DNA of 64,000 nt. It comes from Protonemura montana. Taxonomy: Eukaryota; Arthropoda; Insecta; Plecoptera; Nemouridae. Both the position numbers and the translations under genes were made by a program. The stretch is taken from NCBI GenBank assembly GCA_947568835.1, contig OX387606.1, forward strand, positions 20,183,940 to 20,247,939, read 5' to 3'. Positions within the stretch are counted from its first letter, which is position 1; every line of letters starts with the position of its first letter. Shown here piece by piece: positions 33,898 to 47,600 of this stretch. Below the pieces are notes generated by a model. That model was given only the letters and a program-made list of their open reading frames with translations, was not told where the DNA came from and did not search any database.

Positions 33898-34290
33898 ACT
33901 TATTTACCGACGCCATTAGACCAGTGCCGCATGGCCAGATGTCAAAACAGTGCGTCGTTAAACACCACAAATCAAACAGTTTGCTCGGTTTGTATTTAGT
34001 TAGTTTATTTAGTTTGAAACGTAAGGCATCTTGGGCGTTCTGTGATTAAATGTTATGAGTACAAGTGTTTCACTAAACACATGACTGTTTACGATATAAG
34101 TGCAAAAAAGTAATAGCTTTTACGCGACGGTGCGTGTAGCGAAATGTTTGTACCAAGTTTCCGCTAATTCCATTTCGTCCCGTTGGCAAAAAGCAAAGGC
34201 CGTATGTGCGAAAATCGCGCGGCGTGCCGGCGTATTATTTTGTAAACAGGTGGGTAACGAATAACAGCCTTCCAGGCGGCACCCTATGGT
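33898..34290. other. Intron sequence after the SINE
   Basis: About 390 bases with no exon or clear repeat. Confidence 0.4.
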
Positions 34291-34337
34291 AGGGGACGGG
34301 GACGGGGGGGGGACGGGGGGGGGGGGGGGGGGGGGGG
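34291..34337. repeat. Poly-G tract with short interruptions
   Basis: GGGGACGGGGACGG is followed by runs of 8 and then 23 G. It could form a G-quadruplex on the plus strand. The length may be unreliable. Confidence 0.9.
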
Positions 34338-34960
34338 AAGGGAGGCCGTTGCTTGAGGTCACCGTAGTTGAAGGGGGGGCCAGAAAAGCGTGGAACACGT
34401 TGTAACGACCGGCGAACGGTTTCAGCGGTTCCAGAACGGCCCGGCCAGGCCCGGCATCGGTCGCCCGAACCGATGACCGTAACAAACGCACGTATAGCAC
34501 TGCGACCGCGATCGCAGATCAACCGTGCATGATTTCCAGTTTTACGTGTTCGACGAGGTTACTTTCAGCCGTCGGAATAAGCCAGCGGCGTACGCACATG
34601 GATTTACAGTGGTTGAAATCTTCTCTTCTTACTGTCGTTTCAGTCTAAGAACCATCTATAAAAAGTATTGTCTTGTCTATATGGCTCTTATGGGCGAATG
34701 TTGCTAAAGAAGCCTGTGTGTCGTCTGTTTTTTTTTGGTGGTTCTTATTTTGAAAAGACAGTGAGTGACAATTTGTTCGGTTTTATGTTGTTTTGGCATT
34801 GTATTACTGGTTGATTTGGGTCTATGTGTGGTGGTTTTTACACTGCGAAAAATCCTGTGCAAGCATCAAGTCATAAGGCAATTGACAAGAAACGTTAATG
34901 TAATGTTTCTGTTATGTTTGAAAAGTCCGTTCCAACGGATTGTCACCCGACCACTCTTCG

Positions 34961-35012
34961 ATGGTCACCCATCCAATACTGAAATCACCGCAGTGTTGCT
35001 TAACTTAACTTG
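34961..35012 (-). mobile_element. 5S-like SINE head fragment
   Basis: The minus strand reads AAGTTAAGTTAAGCAACACT, then AGTATTGGATGGGTGACCAT. These are the box A and box C text of the family head. No tail was recognised, so the copy is truncated. Confidence 0.55.
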
Positions 35013-38000
35013 GGTTATTCGGGCGTATTGAATTGAAATGGATTAATGGAGGAACTCCTGCCTGTCAATCATCAAACAATGTCATGCTAGAATTACATTC
35101 CCACAGGCGTGCAAGCAATTGGTTGTAAGTGTATGGACAAACAGGGATACCGTACAAAATACCATCGAGCTCTATTGATTTTAGCAAGAAATTTAACTCA
35201 AGTCCCAGCGTCAACTTCGGCGTAAAACGACAGGTTCAGATTGTTTGAAAAGCCTTTGTGCTGCTAGTCGTGTTTTTCCTCTTTTGGCAAACGTCAGGGC
35301 ACATGGTATAACAACACGACCTCAACAAAGTTTTGTCGCCAAAACCAGTAGCTGGGTCATTTGAAAAAACTTGATAATGCATTCATTGACTAAAATCATC
35401 ACCCGATAAACATGATGGTGCAATAGCAGCGCGTCCGCCGAACCATTAAGTTCATTTGCCAAAACAGTGTAAGGAAGGGGAGTGAACCAAGAAGTGAGCC
35501 AGATTTTTCCGACTTTTCCGCGCCGAGTCGCGTTTCGTATAATTATTTTCCTTGACTCGACTTCGGCCGGTGGGTTGGGGGAGTTGTTAAACGACGGCCA
35601 TGACTAATTCATTGCGAGCGCTGGGAGGACAACGTTACGGTAACGAGTGCTAGCAGCGTGCAGAGCAAACATCACTGGCCGGGTGATTTATAAATATAAT
35701 AGCATGGCTTTCTGACTGTCCTACAGCGATAACACGGGGCAGGGGGTGCAGGACTGTTCTCAATCGAATTACCGTAAATCGCGACCATGTTTCGCCATCC
35801 ACGCGCTCTCACTCTCGCTATAGTTAACATGGGAAATTGTTTTCCACCGGTCGTGCCAGCCTCGGAATCGATTGCCGAAACACAATGAGCTCTGATAAGT
35901 ACAAGTGTAATTGACCGTTTATTTGACGGTTTTTGGGGGCGGCAAACAGAATGTGTTTCTGGTCGCGGCGTCGGCGTCGACGTTGGACTTCCACGGGTCG
36001 GCTAGCTCTGGTACCGTCGAAGACCCAACAGCCAGCTTGTTTTGACAAGCAGCATTGTAGCTTACAGCTCGTAACGGCATCGTAATTGGGATTTTTTTTT
36101 ATTGATAAATAGCAAGTTTCGGTTTCGGTCTCGACTTCTGAAAATAATGGGCTGTCCGGTCAATGGCTTTGCTGGTACAGTGGTAATACGAAAATATTTG
36201 GGGGTTTACGCATCGCGATCCTAACCCATGGCCATTGCCAGTAATTTCATTGCTCAGCTGTGTAGACCTTAGTCTTCCCAGGTATCTTCACTTTCATGCA
36301 CAGCCTACAGGTATGTTTTAATCGATTCAGCGAAATTATGTTTGTATATTTTGCATTAATATGCTTTTGTTTACGTAAACATCCAGCATGTCCTTACAAA
36401 ATGATAACAATATACCGAGGTGAAACACGACTTGCAGTACTAATGTTAAATCGTCCATAGCTTTAGCATATTATAAAAATTGCTAGATTCTCGAGATTGT
36501 CTCAAGTTTTTTTTCTACGTCTCTTCTAGCAGTTTGCAAACATTTAGATTTCAGATAGTTGGACAACTCTCTGGCCAAACAAGCTCACCATATAATAACA
36601 TTAAAGCCACGATCGCACTGAACCGAGTAGTTTCGAATGAAGTGCCATGCATAAATGGGCGTCGTTGCTTCGTTAAACACCAATAAATGCGTCGTTGAAG
36701 CGGATCGTGAAGTAAAACATGCTGATCAAATCGATATGCCGTAATGTATTTAGATTGTGGGATCAGATCCAATCACAAGTTTTGTAATTGTGCATCGAGA
36801 GCATTGTAATTAACTCAATGTATTGCAATTTTAGTTTTGAACGAATCCAATAATGAACATTTCACAGCTCAACGTTCATCGGCTCTCGGCACAATAGCTT
36901 TGAAGCCTATCTGAGTACCCTTACCTACTCTTGTCGATTCATATATCATTTGATAATTGTGTAACAGAGTTCGATTGTTTGATCGCCTTCGTCACTTAGG
37001 TGTTTTTACTTTTTCTTTTAAAACAAACACATATGTTTTGCTGGTACGTCGGTTGAGAGCCGCAGTTAGAATTCTGCGCAGCATAAATCTGTGGTCAGTG
37101 TGCATCTAAAAGTTGAATACTGGTACTGCGAACATCAGTGTTTTTACGCCATGACGTTGGCTCAATTGAGTTGGCGACTTTTTCGGATTCGACATTCAAA
37201 AGTAGGTGAAATTTCCTCAATTGCAATATAAGTAATATTATATGCATTACGCTTCACAGTTCAGAGCTGCGATTGTTCCTCATTGAAGTGAGCTTAAGCA
37301 TATCCCACGGATGGGCGTTACCTAAGACAACGAATTTTTACCGCGGAATGGAAGAAGCATGTACTTTACCAGCTCTATAGCCTTCTCCATCATGGACTAT
37401 ACATGCTGGCGATATTGCTTTATAATGTAATGCATATAGCGTGCCCCTCCATGCTGAACGTTAATTAGCCTTTTATAACGTTTTATTAGACGAGTTTTAT
37501 GGCCGTCGCTTCACGCTGCGTTTTATACAAGAACACAATGTTTTAATTATTTCACGGATGCCATTTAAAAAGTTCAGAAAGAAATGTTTAAATCGTATGG
37601 CATTTGCATCTAGATTATGAGTTGAGATCGGGAGATCCGCAAGCGTTAGGTCCGGGGCGGTGAAACGAACTCTTGTACGGAAGACACGACCTTGGCGGTT
37701 CCAAGGGTGTTCTTAGCTCCATGTTCCTCCGTTGTAACACGCTTTAAATATGACACTCTTGTATTTACCCAGGTGATTATATTTAATCATCTCTATTACC
37801 TACCTCTAGCTTTCTACAAAGTTAGAATTGTACGTTCCCAGAAATGTTGAGAAAACTTGGTGCTGTAAGTTTTGCCGCTTGAAAGAATTCGACACGTTTG
37901 ATGAAAAACTGCTGGAGCTTTGCATCCGAAACGAATGACATGCACAAAAACAACAACACTCAAATTTTAACAGTCTTACAATTAAAATTTTTACTCGAAG

Positions 38001-41000
38001 CCACCGTAAATGGAACTAGGTGAACAAATACATCACTATTCAATTTCGTTCCGAATTAGAATTTATCGTCGTCTTCCACGTTATCTTAATTTACTTCAGA
38101 AAAAGTTAAATACTAGCTTCACTTTTCCTCGGTATCCTTAGCTCGTATGAAAACCAATCTTCAAGTGAATTGTAGAAATTAATTTTTATACGTTTGAGGT
38201 AAAAAACGAACTTCTCCTTTGAAAAGTAAGCATACTAGCACAAGAGGTTAGCCATCATTTTAGTCTTGCACCCTTTTGAACCACCGTGGTAATGGCACCC
38301 GTCCCAGCGACCGCAATGTCCAAACGCATCGTAGACATATTGTAGGTGGTTGATGTGAATGGGAACAGCGGTCACATCGTGACACCGTTACCGAATGTCT
38401 GTCGTGCACTGCGGCGTGTTTATGGGGGTGGCTCTGTGTTGCGGGTACGGTGTTCTTTTCGCCGGTACCTCCGCGGGGACCGCCGGGCAATTCCAAGTGG
38501 TCATTGTTGGGGTGTGCCAATGCATTATTGCGTCCCTGCGACCAAGGCCTCATGGTTCGTGGCTCGTGGTGTTGTATGTCGTTTCACATGGTTCGCTCTG
38601 CAGGGTTCCCAGGGTGGGAGCGGCTTCAACTGTTACAGGCTCTAATTTAGTACTATTTACGGGTCACGACGACATATTGGAATTGTTTTTATCGAGCCAG
38701 CATCTCCCTTTTGTATGTAATGGAATTAATTTAACAAATTATGAAGTCGCAAGACGGGGTATATTTGTGGGAACTTTCGAGCTAGTGCTAGCCTTGAACT
38801 AAAATGTCTTATTCGTAGGTTCATTTTCACATGGCAATGAACCTAGGAACTGTCTTCAAACTGTATAAATAATGTAAACTAGTGCAACCTTTTTAGAACC
38901 TCCTAACCTTGCTGAGGAGAGTTCGCTCGTGGACTCCAGTTCTGATGCACGACAATAAAGATTCGTCTCGAGTAACGATTCAAAGTTACTACCTATCGAC
39001 TGCTCTGCCACACGTCGTACCGGCGTGCGCTGGTGCGTAGAGATGGAAGTCAGTCATTTGGGCCGATCATCAACCCGCATTATGAAAACACATTTTGCAC
39101 ATGACCCGGCTCCCAGCCGTCATCACAGCGGGTAAATCAGTTAGCTCTGCGCGCTTGACAACTCTTTGTGCATTGGATGTAGTGTGATCCCACGCCGCTG
39201 CCCGCCATAGTGGAGTGCGTCTGTGTTCTGCGTCCCGGGGATAGCGACGCGGCGGCACCAGACCCAGACCGCCACCGGTGGGAAATTTGCCGCATTTCAA
39301 AAGAAAACGTCAACTTGTCCGATTCCACGCCGTTTCTTCGGGGCTTGTTTGACCCCCCTTCCGACACAAGGCGCCGTATCGCGGTCGGCCTCCCATGGCG
39401 CGGAGGATACGTTTGATCTTTGGGTCGGAGTTGCGCGGTAAAAGATCATTATTTTTGGCAAAGAGAAATATGTAAGCGCATTACATTTTCTTCTTTCCTA
39501 AGGACACAATATTCAAACAACATGTTAGTTTTTTATTTTTAAAGAAGATTTATTTCTACAAAAATCATACAGCACGCATGTACTAATCCGTAGCTAGTGC
39601 CACATTCTTGTAAAAGAATTAAATTCATACGCAAAATAAACATTGCAAAAGACATTTCGCGTGGGTTTCTTGCCAGAAGCCGCTTCGTTGTGATGTGTGG
39701 TATGCATGGAGCCGTAAGGAGGAGGGATGAGCAATTCGGAAAAGCCGATACATGAAAAGAAACAAAATATACGGTGAAATTGAAAGGCACCGCTTCGCGT
39801 TATCTCAGTACATATAACCAATACCAACCAACACAAATAAAAGTAGTGCTCTTTTTTTTCACCAATAATTATACAATTGCGGTAACAAATCCCATGTAGC
39901 TTAGCTTGTCGAGCGGACGGCTATATAATTGTATTATTTCTTTACTTGTCGCCAATTCTGCTGAGTCCCAATATAATTGCGCGCGTAGGCGACAACGGTG
40001 GCATGAAATTTACCTAGATTAGCATCCATCCATCATGCTGGCAACTCGGTAACCATCGCCATTACCGGGACTTGGCAGGCGAGCACAAAGCTGTCAAATG
40101 AGATGTCGTTCGTTACTTGGCCACTGGCCCTGCGTACATCGGGGGACCTGTGAGGTGCCGATACACGCGCGATCTTTCTACAGTCGAGACTCGAACCGGC
40201 GGCCTCGCGCGCCGGAGCACTCGTCGGCACGCGGACTTTTACTTTTACACGCGTGATCGGCGATATGGCTTCCTTGCCAATCAAATAACCTAGTTTCCGA
40301 CGCTCGGCGATGCAGCACCAAGACTGGAGTCGGTGCGCAGTTTGGTGTTCAATGGTCGAAAGTGTGGGGACGCAGAGGGAAAAAAAAAACACGGGATGGC
40401 ATTGTTGCGTTGAGATGTCAGTTAACCTGTCGCTGGCATAGCAAAAGCTAATCAGCCACAGCCAGTTTTTGTTTACGGAGAGTTAATTTAGTTTCGTGGC
40501 ACCGAAAAAATACATTTTTCTCTTGAAAAATTAGAGAAACCATGCCAACTGGTTGGTCAAATTGCTACAGATAGGTATACTGCCTGTGATCCGATTGTCA
40601 ATTCTTGTTAAATTCGCTTGGACGAAGTTAATTGATTGTCGTGGCGACGCAGATATACGCGGTCCGTCTCGGCTTCGTGGCGTTTTGTCATCCCCTAGGA
40701 TCGGACCGCGGATCGGACCGCACGACTCGTGCCGGCTTCAGTGGCTTCAACCACCGAGGCCCGTTGCGCCAGAGTGTCGACCACCCTGATCTCGGCTCGG
40801 GGTCTTGCGGGTCTCGATACCACAGGACGAGGGCATTGCGAACACGTTCACGATCTGGATTGCGTGCGTTGGGCTCAATGCCAAGTGCAAGGCGTAAGAG
40901 GGGCATCTAATTGCAGCTGCACGTGCACATACACTATCATGTCATGGTACTTGAGAGGTTGTGTATGATTCGTTTGCATCGCAGCATTCCAGTGCATGTG

Positions 41001-41722
41001 CACCTCTGCTTAGCGATGGGGTGGTTGAAACGATTTAATGAACAACGCCCACATCCTCCGGACAGTGCCATAGAGCGCTGGGTCGAGATCACAGCCGGGC
41101 GAGCCCAACTTCCGTTTCCTGACTGAAGTAGACATGCCGAAGCTATTTCGTTGGTTGGCTTGAAATCACACGATTGCAACTGTCAACCGGCACTTGTTGT
41201 AGTGTGAGCGAAAAAAATATACTTCTTTTTGCGGAAGATTGCGACGTAAGTGTTCACTTAAAAACGAAAAAATACATATAAATAAAGGTCACGTGGGTTT
41301 GGAGATTGATATATTTGACTAGCCAATAAACGACTGCCGCCTAATTATGAAAGTGGTTTTTTGAATAACTTATCGCCGAGTTTATTGAGTAATCTGCGTG
41401 ACGTGCCGACTCGAAACCCGACTGCCCGACTTGACGTCTGATTCGTATATTATGCACCGGATACTCCATTTGACCGCCATGGGTGTGTGTGCGAGTGCGA
41501 GTCGGACGTTGCGCGACATATCGGTTGTGGTGTACCCGGTAATAATTGGAAGAGTTTGCTTTAAAATAATCTTTCCTTCTTCTTGCAAAACATATTTTCG
41601 ATTGTAGTTTTATTTTTCAATATCAATTAGCGAGCGGTCCATGTCTGAGTTGGCTGGCCGGAAATCTAACGTCTCGCGAGATCTGACTTCGTCAGTAGAG
41701 TTTTAGGAAGGGTGAACTAATA
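35013..41722. other. Intron of the convertase gene, central part
   Basis: No exon supported. CpG-rich patches lie at 35,930-36,020 (GCGTCGGCGTC), 38,280-38,640, 39,100-39,420, 40,080-40,370 and 40,640-40,900. Open frames of about 100-135 codons in the 38.3-38.8 kb patch occur on both strands and have no family likeness. A box-B-like GGTTCGAGTCTC (minus, 40,197-40,186) may mark a worn tRNA-derived repeat. Confidence 0.4.
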
Positions 41723-41752
41723 AGGGTGGTGGTGGTGGGTGGGGGCTGGGGA
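41723..41752 (+). other. G-quadruplex-forming motif
   Basis: GGG, GGTGGTGG, GGG, GGGGG and GGGG runs separated by one to two bases fit the G3+N1-7 rule. Confidence 0.6.
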
Positions 41753-41828
41753 GCTCTGCGTTCGTTACTGATGGGTGAACAATTATTAATTAATTATAAA
41801 TCGTTGTGAAATTTACTGATCACACAGT

Positions 41829-41850
41829 TGAATTGGCAATTGCCAATTCA
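41829..41850. repeat. Perfect 22-base palindrome
   Basis: Half-site TGAATTGGCAA followed by its exact reverse complement with no spacer. Symmetry stops on both sides. It could be a dimer-binding site or chance. Confidence 0.9.
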
Positions 41851-42799
41851 GTTGCGTACAGCGACTTGCCGGAGGAGTTCGATTAAGGGATACAAGCATT
41901 ATTTGCTTGATGCAGTTACAGACGACTTTTTGGGTGTCCCAGAGGTGGTGGGAGGGGGGGGGGGTTGCAAGTGTGAGACAGCTTATGTGTTTAGGCAATG
42001 AGAGCCGGCCATATTCGCTCAGATACTTGCATTACAACATTCGAGGGATTTGAGTATAGATTTTGGTTCGTGGATCACAGCAGGTATAAGGTAAATTATT
42101 GGAAGGGCAGCATACTCACGTAGTTCGTATGTGAATTTAACTGAAAAGTTCATGTCGTGATCGCTTATTTGCCGAGGAATGACTTTTTCAGGTTTCTTGG
42201 GGTGCTTTTAAATGCTCGGCACCCTCGTGATTTCTTGGCCCCTTTTTATTCCTCAGGCGCCTCTCGTTAACGCGCAGAGTATGGCCGGTCGCATTAATCG
42301 TGGAGCAAATAACGGCCAGCAATGATTGGAACGAACCGTGGCGATAATTAAAAAAAACGTCTTGCGTACGCAATCGTTGACTGGAAAACGTCTTGATTTG
42401 CGGGTCGACGCTGCCCTCGCTGCGCGCGCAGTACGCGAGTCTCTGTCTAGAAAATTAATTAGAACGTGAATTCGTAGTTGTTTTTGCGTTTCGCGAGAAA
42501 GAAATATGCACATAATTCCAAGTCTCTTGGGCCCGACGAGTCTAATTGTTTAGCCTTTTTATAAAGAAAAAAAAAGGGAATGGTACAGCTCATTCCATTT
42601 CACATCTGCTCAAGATTACACGAGTGTAGGTTCTTCTCGCAGTAGTTTTTGTTTTTCGAAATATTAGAAAATACATCATCTCGATACTGGTAAAGTGGAC
42701 AAAGAAATAATAGGTACGTTGCTATCTTTAAGTTTGCCTTGGCAATTCTGATGTTTTTTTTTTTGTGGGAGATAAGACTTGAGGATCACAGGAAGGTAG

Positions 42800-44660
42800 C
42801 GCGAGAGCGACACTGAAATTTCGGTGGCATGGGTACATAAGAAGCTGCGACCTGCACGAGGATCTGGCGCGGCTTCGGCCTGCATCACTCCCCGAGGAGT
42901 GATAATACAACTGTTCCAACTCCAGAACGTTCCAGCAGCCGAACTGGAGCAGGCAAACACTGCCTTCGCGACTTGCGACCCGTGGGCTAGACTTTCCACG
43001 TCACGCCACTCCGAGCCATTCTGTGGTGCGCGAGAAAAACGCGTACGGAAAATTATTGATGGTGATTTCTTACGAGTTTGCGATAAGAAAAATGCGACTC
43101 GGCCGGCAGAGAAAATTCGGAAGGGTCCAGAGATGATCTCAACAATGCGGGTCGAGGAAAAGGCTGCGGTGGCACATGGCATGGCCGTCCGAACGGTCCA
43201 GAAAATTGGAATTTTCCTATTAAATATACATTTTCTTTCTTGTTTTCGTTGTTTGCTTTGTTTTTCAAATTTCGGCGACTGGCCAGTATCTTCTACTTTG
43301 CCACGACGTGTACGTTAGACCCTCGTGTTGTTTGCTTTGCGCCTCAGATTTGTTTAGTTTCCGTGTTTCGTTGAATATCGGGTGGGATTTGTCGCTGGAT
43401 TCTCTATCTCTATTGCACTGCTTGGAGTCGGCTCAGCACAACAGCTCTAACGCCGTAATAAGTGCGCCACCGAGCAAGCAAACGCTTTCCACGGCCCTCT
43501 CTCCCCTCACTGGGCCGTTCCCGTACGTGTGGAAATGTGACTACTGGGTATCAAGTTGTATTTGTTATTGCTCGAGAGTGACTGCGAGCGGCACGGCCTG
43601 GCATCGGTCGGCGTCGCGACCGAGGGGTTGTATAAAACAAAGTGCGTTGTTTGCCGTATATACCTAAGCGCGCGTGGTCCATCGCCCCTTCCACTCATTT
43701 CGCCGCGCGACCAACATCAACGCGGAATCAACTTGCAATAACAAGAAATTAGAAAAGTTTCTGCCTTTTTTTCCCACCCTTTTTGTAACTAGTCGCGTAG
43801 AGTTTTGTTGTGTTGAAGATGTTCGATGCCAGTACCTTTTCTTGTAGCAAAAAAGTGATCAGCCATTTGTGCTGACTGCCAACATTATCGTGAGATCCCA
43901 ATCCGCGTTCATGTCATCGCCTCTCGTATATCATTCACCGTCGTCGAACATGGTCTAAGCTTGCCCTGTCATTACGACTTTTAACTCTGCACGAAATAAG
44001 AAAAATCGTTTGCTCGCCGTGGCCCTCAGATCCCGTTGTTTTTGTCGCTGGATTTGTGCCGGCATTTTCCGGCAACGATCGCGCCGGAATGCGAAATGCG
44101 TGTTTCCACATGGCGTTCAGATAACGGCTTCGGCTTCGGCGGCGTCGGCGTCCGATCTTTCTATCCCGACGTCGTGCTCGCGGGATTAGGACGGGATCAG
44201 AGAGTGACGCGGGTTAATAGATCGGGGAAATTCCTCCACTCTGCACGCGAGACAAGTCATCTGTCAATGTTCAACATTTTCCTCGGGCATATAACGCGGG
44301 GGGACTGGCTAAGCCGACCAAAGTCCTCGCAATTCTCGGCGCCTGCTCGATGAAAGATCGACGCTTCATTTGTGTTGAAAGCGTTGCTGGAATGTTTCGG
44401 ACTGATCGGACAGTGAGTCGTCTGCTCGTGCCGTCATGTTTGGGAGTCGCGATTCGGAGACATCCGTTATTGTTGTTGCCGTGTGAATTGGGCGGTTAAG
44501 CTCGACGTCGGCGTCCGTTTGGCCGGCGACGCGGTTTGGTGAGCGCACGCGACCGCATGTTAGGATCCGAAAATCCTGCGCCCTTGCGACTGCTCGCTGC
44601 ATGTCGCTATCCACCTCATGCCCTGAACGCCGAGCTGCGGTAGGAGGGACGCCCTACCAC
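42800..44660. promoter_or_regulatory. CpG-rich intronic domain, candidate alternative promoter
   Basis: GC- and CpG-rich text over nearly 2 kb inside the AT-richer intron. TATAAAAC at 43,631-43,638 follows a GC-rich stretch (GTCGGCGTCGCGACCGAGG) and is followed about 35-45 bases on by plausible start sequences. Long open frames (164 and 168 codons) occur on both strands at 42.7-43.3 kb, as expected in GC-rich DNA. They show no domain. An alternative first exon of the convertase or an enhancer would fit. Confidence 0.35.
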
Positions 44661-47600
44661 GTTACACACTCTAGAGAGGGCGCAAACCAACCGACCGTTC
44701 AAATTCACATTACTTTTGATCTAAATGTTTTTCTGGTTCGCTGAATACTCAACATGGCTGAGAGTTCTTTGTGAAAAAGATGAATTTTATATTTGGCTCG
44801 CGATGCTTCATCTCATCGCCGTCGCTGAAAAATTGATTGCCGGAAAGCACTAACGAGCAAATTGATCAAATTTACATTCTATCTTTAGAGAATATTAAAC
44901 GAACGGTTATTATTATGAAATCTTGATTAGGTTCGCATTATGTGAAGCGTTTCTGTTATTTCTTGCTGTTTTTTTTAGCTGTCAGATTGAAATGTAATCA
45001 AGCTTCTGATCGATCCGACGCTAGACACTAGCAGTAGCAGCATGGTTAATGAGGTGTGTCGCAGATCATTCGTATTGCTACACGTCTGGTTGAGTCGCAC
45101 AAGAATATGAAATCGCTTTTAAAATCGCCCAATTGTGCTACAAATTAATTACTGGAGCAATCATAAAAAGTCTGCGATTAATTGTGTCTGCCGAGGTATT
45201 ACGACTTGCCAGTTCATTAATTTCTTAAAATATAATTTATTGTAGAAATTGCTCGTGTAGTTTCAACTGAAATACATTATAGCTATATAGGCTATTTTTG
45301 TCTGTAATGCAATTAAGAAGAAGCCTGAAGAAGAGCGATGTTAAAACGATAGGCATATTTTCAATTAATTTACCTTGCTATAAGACAAGTTTCAATTTCC
45401 CTACTGCATAATCACCGTGTCTAATTTTAAGAAAGAAAACAATTGGGCGCAAACTGTTTTCAAATAACTACTGGTTCGCCATTTCGTAGATCAAACAGAG
45501 TCGTTCATCTGAGCTGGCAATTGCTATCCTCACAGCCCACAAGTTGTGTGTCCAATTTGTTCAAGATGATGGAACGAGGGAGGTCACAGCTCTCGCATGT
45601 TCTTGCGACGTCTGGGCTAATTGGGGCAAGCACTTGCGAGTGAGTGAGGTACCTTCTCGAGAGTTGTTCAAGTCAGATGCAGTCTCCCACCGCCCGTCTG
45701 CCCGTCCGCCCGCCCGCCAGTCCCAACATTATAATTCATGTATTCCATTCCAAGACAGCCACGTTCGCCATATACCTCTTTACCTCCCTTACCGCCAGCC
45801 AGAGCTTTGTTTGTGTGTGTGGCTGACATATTGTTGGTAAGATACGTGCGAAGAATACCTTAACGAGGTACTGATATACTACTGATTATTTGCATGTTGG
45901 TACGTTCGGATGCCCGAATACCTGGGCACAATTGAAACATGATAGTCAGCGGAATCATCACTGTTTGTCAGCGAGAAAAAATAATTGGTGACATAACCAA
46001 AATTACTGTGGTGATATATAATATAGTTCCATAGCATTTTCTGCGGACAAGCCCTTAATTTCACGATCCGCAAATGCATTTTGCTCTGGCCCCTATACAT
46101 TACGTCAACGTGCACCGCGCATTTGTTCAGTTTCCCGGAACTTTTTTATCCCATTGAAATTCCCAAACCTAATTAACAATGCATCGCCGTCATATGCATG
46201 TCACTGTGTAACATGTACATGTTTCGTGTCTACTCATTGTGCACGTGGAACCTTGAACAATCACCTCAACTCACATTTCACAAAATCAACAAACAAGGCG
46301 ACTAGTGGCACGGAAAATCCTGCAATTCCCGTTCATTTCCAGCTGCTTTTCAATCTCCAAAGAAACGCCGCTTCTTTCTCGTCTCAAGCGCCAGCTTAAA
46401 GTTAGTGTCACTCAACTCCCGTCGGCGAAATTGAATATATCACTGAAGTGGATGCATTGTCCGTTGCTTTGATTGGTCTACCCAGGAATACGTATTCACC
46501 AAAGGTCCAAAACACAACACTCTACCATAATTGTTTTTCCATTGTCGAGATATTTGCTCTCTGCTGTAGAGTCAATGGTGACGGCGGCTTCATCCCTTGT
46601 ACGAGCTTTATGCGCACATATACCAACCATTCTCCTCCCACGCCCCCCATCCCCTACCGGTGCTGTTGTGTATTTTAACTTTTAACCTCTCTACACAATG
46701 TTAGCTCTTTTCCCAGATATATTGGCATTCTGACTGAGTCGTTCTTAATTAGAATTCCTCTCTCGACTCATCTACCGCATCCCGTATGCATTTACACCAG
46801 TGCGCCGCACTCCCAACTTTTGACTTATCTGCGTCGGTCCGAGCATGGGAGACCACCAAATGTAATCGAGGCATCTGCTTTGACGTGCCATCTCGCTCGT
46901 GCGCGTGGAAAACACCGCTTTTCTTTCCCTCTCGACCCTCCCCCACTTCGAATAGCAAGCTGTCCTTTGACGTGTTCACTCATCGAATCAGCTTTGCTCA
47001 AACAATAAGGTATAGACTATAGAGTATGCGATTTATCGACAAACTTTGCATAAAAATCAACGTTACCTTCAAAGTAGTTTCAGGCCCTGTGATCTCTACA
47101 AGAGGAGGATTTAATTTATTTTCATTTTTTGCGCGCTAAGCTTATGGTTTAACGTACGGGTTCGCTCCGTTCCCTGTAACCCCCTCGTGTGCAGTCCAAT
47201 GGCAACATGTACGTACATGAACATGATATTGGACGTTTCCGGGTTTCCTGGAATTCTGACCTGATTTCAAATCCTCTGTTTACCTGACTTGTTTTCATAT
47301 GAACGCGTGAAGCGTTGGAGCGTAGTTGATCGTCTCGAGCTTGTGGAAAACCAAGCTAGTTTTCCTTCGAATGAACTGAAATGGATATTGCTAAGATTGC
47401 CAATGCGATCTACCGATTGCCATTCACATAATGAAATAAACGACATTTATATGACATCGATGCGATGTGGACAGAGCTGTAGTCGGTAGGTAAATTCTCG
47501 ATGCATTGTTTGCTAGCGAGGAAATCCATCGACATTCGACCTTCTTGCAGATAGATTTCATAGTCTTGCAATCACTACGGCCAACCAACTACCAACTCTG

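Noticed and set aside
38260-38802. Open frames up to 135 codons on the plus strand with hydrophobic residues
   Set aside because: Several frames are open on both strands, no known family is seen, and the hydrophobic stretch does not resolve into a clean signal peptide or membrane helix.
42676-43318. Overlapping open frames of 168 (minus) and 164 (plus) codons
   Set aside because: GC-rich DNA with few stops on both strands; no signal peptide, domain, codon bias or splice context. Treated as a CpG-rich intronic domain.
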